DNA of 64,000 nucleotides from Beroe forskalii (taxonomy: Eukaryota > Ctenophora > Nuda > Beroida > Beroidae): NCBI GenBank assembly GCA_011033025.1, contig WFMF01000098.1:186001-250000 (forward strand), written 5' to 3'. Each line of letters opens with the position of its first letter. Within the stretch, counting starts at the first letter, position 1. This document shows positions 56,476-64,000 of this stretch, piece after piece. The position numbers were made by a program, and so were the translations under genes. The notes beneath the pieces are model-generated. The model saw only the letters and a program-made list of their open reading frames with translations, was not told where the DNA came from and made no database searches.

Positions 56476-57909
56476 TAGAGCTGAGATCATGGAACCGGAT
56501 TATACCCCCGACTGAACTGCTAAACAATATAGTATATCTTTAGATATCTTTCCGCACGGGTCAGACAACCCAACTACCCGAGTCTGGAATAAACTTTCTG
56601 ATAGTTTTTCTCTGCTCCTTTATGAAATCAAGTTTGATCTAACTTTGGTTTGTTCTATTAAATTGAGGTACCGCAACTTACAGATCGCAAGGGAGGGGTA
56701 TAATTCCTCTTTGCAGCTATTGGAATCTAATACGTTAAATACTTCTCAATGGAAAATAAAGAAACTATGATTAAAACATGGACCTATTTATATATTGCAA
56801 TACCTTAAAAATCTTTTTGACTTTCCATCGTTTGGAATAGCGGTAATTCTTCAATTCTGCCGGTATTGTACCATATAAATCTATCAAATTACAAAACGCA
56901 GCTCTATCTACTCATACAGCTTTATCAATTCTCTATAAATGAATTTTAGTATTTTAAGTCTGATTTGCAATGTGAAATTATGCTTGTATTATCACGAAGC
57001 GTTGATTAGAACGAACTTCGAAATGTCTTGTTCCCTGGGGATCTAGAAACTGTTCGTTTTCGTATGAAAATGTTGATTACTTGCATGGACTTTGGTCTTG
57101 ATATAATATATTATTGGGTAAATTATTGGTTCCAATTAGATTTAAGCAATTGTACTATATAGGTATCGGAATTTGTTAGAATGCTCTGCAATGCGTAATA
57201 GCTGAGAATGTGACATAAAATTTTGTCCAGTGAAAGTACCATCCCTTCTCAAAATTTAGTATGCTGGCAGATTTCGTCATCTGGAAAGCTGGTTTCTTGT
57301 CCGTTTCATTCAGGTGAAAAGTTATTCTAGAGTATACTGTATCTAGCTTGCTTTGTTTATTGAAATAATCAAAGAATGAAAGCCAAAATCTGAGGACTTG
57401 GTAATTTAAAATAATTTCGTTGCAATATCAATGAAATTTGAATTTGTCATAGAGAAAATCCAGTCCCAAACATTCATATCAAATTTTGAAATCCCCGCAC
57501 CTTTTCGACGCGTGAACTTTATCGCCCAGCTATTACGGTAATTGCAGAGTACTGCTACATCACAGCTGCTTGAATGGCAGGAATGGGGTCTATTGAATGT
57601 CGGTGTGGTCTATCAATGTGTAATCTCAAAACAGGCAGCTTTCAAAACCCAAAGGAGATTGGCAAGATTCCATACAGTGAGAGACCAGCAAATCTCAAAA
57701 CCGATTTATATAAAACATGATATGAATGAAATTTGTGGGATTTTAAGTATGACTTAGAGAGTTAAAAACACGCTTATGCATTTATAGTTGTTATCTGTGA
57801 ATTTGGATAAGTATATATTTTAATCTTTTGAAACGTTGCGCCTGTCTCTGTTTATCACAGCTGCTCTGTATTGGGTGTTATTATCTTTAATATAAAGTAA
57901 AGTCACATG
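56476..57909. other. No recognisable gene
   Basis: AT-rich non-coding sequence with short chance frames only (for example 57542-57757). Confidence 0.4.
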
Positions 57910-58412
57910 TGAATAATATTTGTTTGTTCTTGCCAAGAAATTATTAGGAGAAGCGAAAGGAAAAGGGAAAAAGGAGGCTTCGTTGAGCCTATGGAAATCA
58001 ATTTTTCCGCACGTGCAGATTATAATCAGCTCTATGCGAGTGCTTTCTATTGCGCTATTACTGTTAAATGAGCTGTGGTATAGTTTTTGAAAATTTTACG
58101 TTTCCTTATCTTCAAATTCAAGATCTCAAGATGGACATAACTCGAATAACGGAGGATATTCCAGATCATAGATTGTTTCAAAAAAAACTTGTGATAGAGG
58201 TCGGCCGAAAATCAATGCTCAGTCGGTCAATCAAAACTGAACAAAACGCACGAAGTTCTATTTTCCACTCTGCTCCTTCATAAAATTCTTTGATGCGTTG
58301 AAGAGTATCCAATCAATTTAAATGGCAATGGCAGTGTTCAAAATTTGCGAACGAGGTGCTGCGTAGCAGCGCCGAGTGAGCTGTCTCTTTGCAGGCCCAA
58401 CGGGCCTGCTCA
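57910..58412 (+). mobile_element. Single-arm copy of the 51.4 kb palindromic family
   Basis: It runs from GTTCTTGCCAAGAAATTATT through CACGTGCAGATTATAATCAG, CTCTATGCGAGTGCTTTCT and CAAGATCTCAAGATGGACAT to AACGAGGTGCTGCGTAGCAG and CAGGCCCAACGGGCCTGCT. It is closest to the left arm of 51357-52965. The end reads GCCTGCT-CAAT rather than CTAG-T, so the last bases are altered here. A single arm with the shared end shows that the palindrome is not the only mobile form. Confidence 0.75.
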
Positions 58413-58989
58413 ATATGTATATAATATATCAATTAGTGATACTAGTCGGTTCCCGTCCTACGGACGGCGAATGATGGCAGCCGCATGAGCTAACGGCCAC
58501 ATGTCCCTTTGACAGTGATTTGACCGTGCGAGTTTGGAGGGGAAATTCGAAACTTTAATTTCTGCGAAAAAAAAGCTTCCCACGCCCCCAACTGTTACCC
58601 AATATTGCCGAAAATATTCTCAAAACCTTTACTCATCATAAGCAACTCGATGGCGGAGAAATTTTGAAAAAATTCGAATTTTAATTTTTCGCGGAAAAAA
58701 GGGCGTGGCCTCCCACGCCCCTCAGGGCGACCCAATCATGCGGAAAAAATTCTCAAAAGCTTAATATTCGAGTAGCCAGGTAGGGTTGAGTATGCATTTT
58801 GGACGGCGTTTGTTTTGAGGGTTGGAATGGCTTCGTATGGTGGATACAAAAAAAGTTGGTGGGGACTCGTTAACTGTAAGTGTGGCGTTTGGCCCAAAAT
58901 TGGCCCAAATCCAAAATTGGGCCATACGCGAACTTTAAGTAGGGCTATCTCAGCTTCCTTTTGGAGTTGGGAGCAAACGTTGGTGTTTA

Positions 58990-59160
58990 AAATGACCGCA
59001 ATGGTCGAAATATGCCAGGCGGATGATGGTTCCAAGACGGTAAGAGCTTTATTTTCCGAGATATTAACGATTTTGTTCATGCGCTGTAAGCGCCTTGACC
59101 CAATAACCACGAAATTTCTATCTTTTTACAGACTGAGTACTTTGCAATCGAAAAATCATC
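58990..59160 (+). pseudogene. Exon-intron-exon fragment carried in the palindrome arm
   Basis: MTAMVEICQADDGSKT ends at a donor (ACG|GTAAGAGC, 59040). A 92-base intron-like stretch ends at TCTTTTTACAG (59131), after which the frame continues TEYFAIEKSS and stops. Both splice sites are preserved in the other arm (complement near 60856 and 60948). This looks like the end of a spliced gene, either the element's own or a captured host fragment. It is not recognised. Confidence 0.3.
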
Positions 59161-59447
59161 TTGAATTGACTTTTCACATGTCAGATTGATGGCCCTGGAC
59201 TCTTGTGATCAAGATTAGGTCTATTTATAGCCTGAAAAGCCTCATATTACTTGACTTTCATCCCAGTTCTATGCTATCGCATGGGTAAAATAAAGTTTTT
59301 GATGGTATATTTGACGCATATATCCTTGAATCCATCTTGGATAGGATGGATAGTGCAATGATTAATTGTTGTCTGACGTCTACTGCTGCTCAGTATTTAG
59401 GTTATCTTTTGCAGAAATAATAGATACTCAGATATGTTATATTTGCA

Positions 59448-59843
59448 TCAAGTGGATTCTTTCCAAGTCTTCACGACAAGATCGTTCAGCTCACCTCTAC
59501 AGTAGATCCAGCCCACCCCTTCATTCTCTGACCGGATGTTATAGATAGAAAGTATGCTGTGGATGACAGATGTGCTTCTCAGATGGTCCTCATCTGTTAC
59601 AGTGCTGCTTCCAACATCTGCAAGAAATTCATCAACATCAGAGCAAAGTGTCCTGGCTGGGAGGAGGCTTTCCTTCAAGATATTTTTCACCCTGATATAC
59701 CACCTTGAGCTCCATTCCTCATCAATGTGAAAGTTGCAGCTATCGCTATGATAAGCCAGAAGGGAGTTGGGGAGAGGAGAACCATCCTGTCCAATGTTGA
59801 AGTCCCATATTACTTCAATTTCATTCCAGTTCTTTGCTATCAC
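59448..59843 (-). pseudogene. Unidentified 131-codon open frame in the palindrome
   Basis: The minus frame contains FHIDEEWSSRWYIRVKNILK, CSDVDEFLADVGSSTVTDED and YNIRSENEGVGWIYCRGEL. The other arm (60285-60540, plus) has the same peptide words (EEWSSRRYIRVKI, DVDEFLADVGSSTTDED) but with stops and shifts. The composition is protein-like, and the two arms differ partly by frame-breaking changes, so one arm may once have coded. No family is recognised. Confidence 0.3.
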
Positions 59844-61211
59844 ATGGGTTAAACCAAGTTTTTGACTGTATAATTGACGCAGATACCAGGAGAAACCTAA
59901 AATTTCAGGTTAAGGTAGGCTTCAACTAGACATGGCTGGTGGCTTGCTGCTTCCCTTTATGTACCTCCAATATCATTGAAGCATTGAATACGTTATGTCA
60001 AAGTTGTTTTTGATATGTTTCTCACTTCTTCACTGAACTGTTACTCAGCACTTAGGTAATTGATTGCTGAAACAAATGGTGAGTACACAGGTAATTTTAA
60101 TGAGATATTTGGATCCAGTGGAGCAGTAGATTTTCCCGAGACACAAAGCCTGAATTTGGATTCTAGCAACAACTAAGCATGGCCAACTTGATTCCGTTTG
60201 TATCACTATTCAATCAAATTCAACTCATTTATGGTACTTTTACGACTTAGGTTGAATTGGAAGCGACAAAAATCGGTTTTGGAGGAATGGAGCTCAAGGC
60301 GGTATATCAGGGTGAAGATATCTTGAAGGAGGGCCTCTTCCCAGCCAGGACAATCTGCTCTGATGTTGATGAGTTTCTTGCTGATGTTGGAAGCAGCACA
60401 ACAGATGAGGACCATCTGAGAAGCACATCCACAGCATAATTTCAATCTATAACATCCGGTCAGAGAATGAAGGGGTGGGCTGGATCTACTGTAGAGGTGA
60501 GCTGAACGATCTTGTCGTGGAGACTTGGAAAGAATCCACTTGATGCAAATATAACATATCTGAGTATCTATTATTTCTGCAAAAGATTACCTAAATACTG
60601 AGCAGCAGTAGACGTCAGACAACAAATCATTGCACTATCCATCCTATCTAAGATGGATTCAAGGATATATGCGTCAAATATACCATCAAAAACTTTATTT
60701 TACCCATGCGATAGCATAGAACTGGGATGAAAGTCAAGTAATATGAGGCTTTTCAGGCTATAAATAGACCTAATCTTGATCACAAGAGTCCAGGGCCATC
60801 GATCTGACATGAGAAAAGTCAATTCAAGATGATTTTTCGATTGCAAAGTACTCAGTCTGTAAAAAGATAGAAATTTCGTGGTTATTGGGTCAAGGCGCTT
60901 ACAGCGCATGAACAAAATCGTTAATATCTCGGAAAATAAAGCTCTTACCGTCTTGGAACCATCATCCGCCTGGCATATTTCGATGCGGTCATTTTGAACA
61001 CCAACGTTTGCTCCCAACTCCAAAAGGAAGCTGAGATAGCCCTACGTATGGCCCAATTTTGGATTTGGGCCAATTTTGGGCCAAACGCCACACTTACAGT
61101 TAACGAGTCCCCACCAACTTTTTTTGTACCCACCATACAAAGCCATTCCAACCCTCAAAACAAACGCCGTCCAAAATGCATACTCAACCCGACCTGGCTA
61201 CTAGAGTATAA

Positions 61212-61725
61212 CTGATCATAAGCAACTTGATGGCGAAGAAATTTCGAAAAAATTCTAAACTTTAATTTTTGCGAAAAAAAGGGCGTGGCCTACCACGCCC
61301 CTCAGGGTGACCCAATAATTCGGACAAAATTCTCAAAATTTTGATTCATTATAAGCAACTCGATGGCGAAGGAATTTTGAAAAATTCGAAAGTTTAATTT
61401 TGACGGAAAAAAGGGCGTGGCCCCTCACGCCCCTCGGGGCGACCCAATATTGCGGGAAAAAATCCTCAAAATTTTTATTTATTATAAGCAACACAATGGC
61501 GAAAGAATTTTTTAAAAAATCGAAATTTTAATTTTTGCGAAAAAAGGGCGTGGTCTCCCACGCCCCTCAGGGTGACCCGATATTGCGGACAAAATTCTCA
61601 AAATTTTTATTCATCATAAGGAACTCGATGGCGAAGGAATTTTGAAAAAATTCGAAACTTTTATTTTGACGAAAAAAAGGGCGTGGCCCCCCACTCCCCT
61701 CAGGGTGACCGCAAAAAAAATTCTT
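61212..61725. repeat. GGGCGTGGCC tandem array, left arm
   Basis: About four units of 110-125 bases: CATAAGCAACTCGATGGCGA, GGAATTTTGAAAAA, AAAGGGCGTGGCC, CACGCCCCTCAGGG and GACCCAATATTGCGG. Further units lie at 58560-58760 in the left arm before the insertion. The core GGGCGTGG...CACGCCCC is itself a hairpin. Confidence 0.85.
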
Positions 61726-62395
61726 TATTTTTCTGATTTATTATAACTTTCTTACAACACGATGAAAAAAGAATTTCGTTACCTACTTGAAAACGAATCG
61801 CCAGCCATAAATATATATATATATATTAACAACACGCATTATATATAGTAAGATAAGATAAGATAAGATGAATGGAGCTTGCCTATTGCCTAAGTTAGGT
61901 ATAATACCAAGACCGTTGAGTGGCTTTTATCAATTATTCAAAAGTCACTGACTTTTTATTGAAATATTGGCTGTAGCACACTTTTGCAAGTACGCATTTA
62001 TCATCAAGAAAACAATGAGGAACAGGAATTATTGATCTGAATCAGAAAAATAGCAGAATCTTTAGACCATGGATTCATGTTTTACTCAAATTTTCATCAA
62101 ATTCTTGCTTTTCATTTATATTTCAGCGAATAATATTCTTAATTAGATTAGATAAGGATCTTATTCGCAGAAAAGAATGGCGTATCGGCTTGGTTTGTTG
62201 CTCACGGATAAAATTCTGAAAATAAAATGATAGTACTTTACAATATGGACTAAAAATAAATTAACTCTGTGCATCTTACTATATATAATGCGTGTTGTTA
62301 ATATATATATATATTTATGGCTGGCGATTCGTTTTCGGGTAGGTAACGAAATTCTTTTTTCATCGTGTTGTAAGAAAGTTATAATAAATCAGAAA

Positions 62396-63110
62396 AATAA
62401 AGAATTTTTTTGCGGTCACCCTGAGGGGAGTGGGGGGCCACGCCCTTTTTTTCGTCAAAATAAAAGTTTCGAATTTTTTCAAAATTCCTTCGCCATCGAG
62501 TTCCTTATGATGAATAAAAATTTTGAGAATTTTGTCCGCAATATCGGGTCACCCTGAGGGGGGTGGGAGGCCACGCCCTTTTTTCGCAAAAATTAAAATT
62601 TCGATTTTTTAAAAAATTCTTTCGCCATTGTGTTGCTTATAATAAATAAAAATTTTGAGGATTTTTTCCCGCAATATTGGGTCGCCCCGAGGGGCGTGAG
62701 GGGCCACGCCCTTTTTTCCGTCAAAATTAAACTTTCGAATTTTTCAAAATTCCTTCGCCATCGAGTTGCTTATGATGAATAAAAATTTTGAGAATTTTGT
62801 CCGAATTATTGGGTCACCCTGAGGGGCGTGGGAGGCCACGCCCTTTTTTTCGCAAAAATTAAAGTTTCGAATTTTTTCGAAATTCCTTCGCCATCAAGTT
62901 GCTTATGATCAGTTAAGCTTTTGAGAATTTTTTCCGCATGATTGGGTCGCCCTGAGGGGCGTGGGAGGCCACGCCCTTTTTTCCGCGAAAAATTAAAATT
63001 CGAATTTTTTCAAAATTCCTCCGCCATCGAGTTGCTTATGATGAGTAAAGGTTTTGAGAATATTTTCGGCAATATTGGGTTACAGTTGGGGGCGTGGGAA
63101 GCTTTTTTTT
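62396..63110. repeat. GGGCGTGGCC tandem array, right arm (inverted)
   Basis: The complement of the left-arm array, without interruption: GGTCACCCTGAGGGG, GGCCACGCCCTTTTTT, TTCGCCATCGAGTTGCTTAT. About six units. An AT microsatellite (ATATATATATAT) stands at the inner boundary of both arms (61808-61826 and 62302-62320). Confidence 0.85.
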
Positions 63111-63236
63111 CGCAGAAATTAAAGTTTCGAATTTCCCCTCCAAACTCGCACGGTCAAATCACTGTCAAAGGGACATGTGGCCGTTAGCTCATGCGGCTGC
63201 CATCATTCGCCGTCCGTAGGACGGGAACCGACTAGT

Positions 63237-64000
63237 AATATTAATTATTATGTACAGAAGTAAATAAATTGATCTATTCCTTAATTTATTTATTCTAGGT
63301 AGCCTATATTTTACATATCAATGTTCATCCCTATACAAAACTGTAATGAGCCTTTGCAGATAAAGCAGCTAAAATATTTTAAAAATTTTACTTAATTTTC
63401 CCAACGAATATACAAGTTAAATGCATCTTATGCTCACTTGAAGTTGCAGAAGTGAATCACAATTGGCACTGCGGCTATAGTTTGGATTTGGAGAGGTCAT
63501 TGTCCAAGTTGAAGACAGGGAATGTCCGTTGGCCCTTATGCAGACTATGGGTGTGGGGCTAGTTTGTCTGACTGGCTGTATAAAGTGATATTGAATTAGT
63601 CACATTACTCTCAAGTATTGTGACATAACTGCTAAGGCCATTACAGTCTTCAGAATATTACCAACCTTTAGATCATCAGAGCTCATTTTAACCCAGATAT
63701 GCCAAAGGGGTGGAAAATAGACCCTCAGAGTATGGCGCTATTCTGTTGAGCTGGTAACTTCTCTAGTGCTGGAAACTATTTTTATGCTTAGAAGAAGGAT
63801 CAAATTTTTCAGAATAGAAAAAATTTTAGGATTTTATAAAATAGTTTTGCTGCACGGTGGCCCCAAAAATGGTGAAAATCCGAAATTTCAATTCGATCAC
63901 TTTGACGTGCCACTGTACTCATAATTTCGACTTATATGACGTCAAAATGGTTGTTTTTTGTAGCAGAAAGATTAAATTTTCATAGTACCAATTTTCACTT
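63237..64000. other. No recognisable gene
   Basis: AT-rich sequence to the window edge with no open frame, repeat or hairpin that I can support. Confidence 0.4.

Larger units (their letters stand above)
58765..61208. mobile_element. 2.44 kb palindrome inserted in the left arm, TAA duplication
   Basis: Flanked by TAA (58762-58764 and 61209-61211). Deleting the insert with one TAA gives CAAAAGCTTAACTGATCATA, exactly the complement of the intact right arm at about 62906-62925. The ends are TATTCGAGTAGCCAGG and, inverted, TACTCTAGTAGCCAGG. Arms of about 920-960 bases fold (58765-59725 against 60285-61208) around a spacer of about 560 bases. A 3-bp TAA duplication fits PIF/Harbinger. The arms carry coding-like and intron-like sequence, but no transposase motif is recognised. 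Confidence 0.88.
58441..63236. mobile_element. 4.8 kb compound palindromic element
   Basis: The left end ACTAGTCGGTTCCCGTCCTA and the right end are exact complements, and the inverted match continues for hundreds of bases (CGGCGAATGATGGCAGCCGC, GTTAGCTCATGCGGCTGCCA...). The left arm is 58441-58764 plus 61212-about 61850. The right arm is about 62277-63236. The centre (61850-62277) is unique and AT-rich. Near each tip a small hairpin CGTCC-TAC-GGACG lies about 9 bases from CTAG. The left arm is split by another palindrome (58765-61208). The original element is therefore about 2.35 kb. No transposase or Rep/helicase frame is present. Confidence 0.88.

Noticed and set aside
1-64000. tRNA or rRNA genes and LTR pairs
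   Set aside because: No segment with a tRNA-like box A/box B arrangement or rRNA core was recognised by eye, and no long direct repeats with TG...CA ends flanking a gag-pol frame were seen; a covariance scan could still find a diverged tRNA.

Overview
The window looks like invertebrate nuclear DNA: AT-rich, with spliced-looking exons and almost entirely built of mobile elements and repeats. The species cannot be told from the sequence. There are no operons, no rRNA or tRNA genes I could recognise, no CRISPR array and no LTR retroelement. One run of exactly 100 Ns (5755-5854) is a scaffold gap. Two stretches (about 12540-13030 and 16795-17125) read like badly polished consensus.

Layout. 1-9 kb: dispersed repeats, a 1.04 kb inverted-repeat element (1116-2154), a three-copy module (3.6-4.7 kb), the gap, a hairpin (6.6 kb) and a 68-bp tandem array (7.8-8.2 kb). 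10.1-13.2 kb: an element with long inverted termini carrying about 160-bp repeats. 16.3-18.8 kb: minus-strand exon-like segments in related pairs, unrecognised. 18.84-19.91 kb: a foldback element with an 8-bp target duplication, followed by a frameshifted hAT-like transposase gene (20.9-23.7 kb). 24.5-30.3 kb: diverged tandem modules. 30.8-31.7 kb: an intact LINE ORF1 with no ORF2. 33.8-35.6 kb: a TA-flanked non-autonomous element.

36.66-44.62 kb is an almost complete RNase H-bearing non-LTR retrotransposon on the minus strand. It has a 12-bp target duplication, ORF1, and an ORF2 (endonuclease, reverse transcriptase, RNase H). ORF2 is broken by two frameshifts and by a 1.43 kb non-autonomous DNA transposon with an 8-bp target duplication. 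At 46.3 kb lies the only convincing host coding sequence, a terminal C2H2 zinc-finger exon. At 48.2-50.7 kb one decayed LINE carries another, 5'-truncated LINE inside its RT domain; the 4-bp target duplication and the reading frame show the join exactly.

51.4-63.2 kb is dominated by palindromes. One 1.6 kb element and a larger 4.8 kb element both end in CTAG next to a terminal hairpin at both ends. The larger one has a second 2.4 kb palindrome inserted in its left arm with a TAA duplication, and the intact right arm preserves the empty site. Scattered among them are multi-hairpin (cloverleaf-like) elements. Their stems are unrelated, but several hairpin loops share a CGAGG...CCGAG signature, which also recurs near the ends of the 1.6 kb family. 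That shared signature is the best candidate here for something not yet described.
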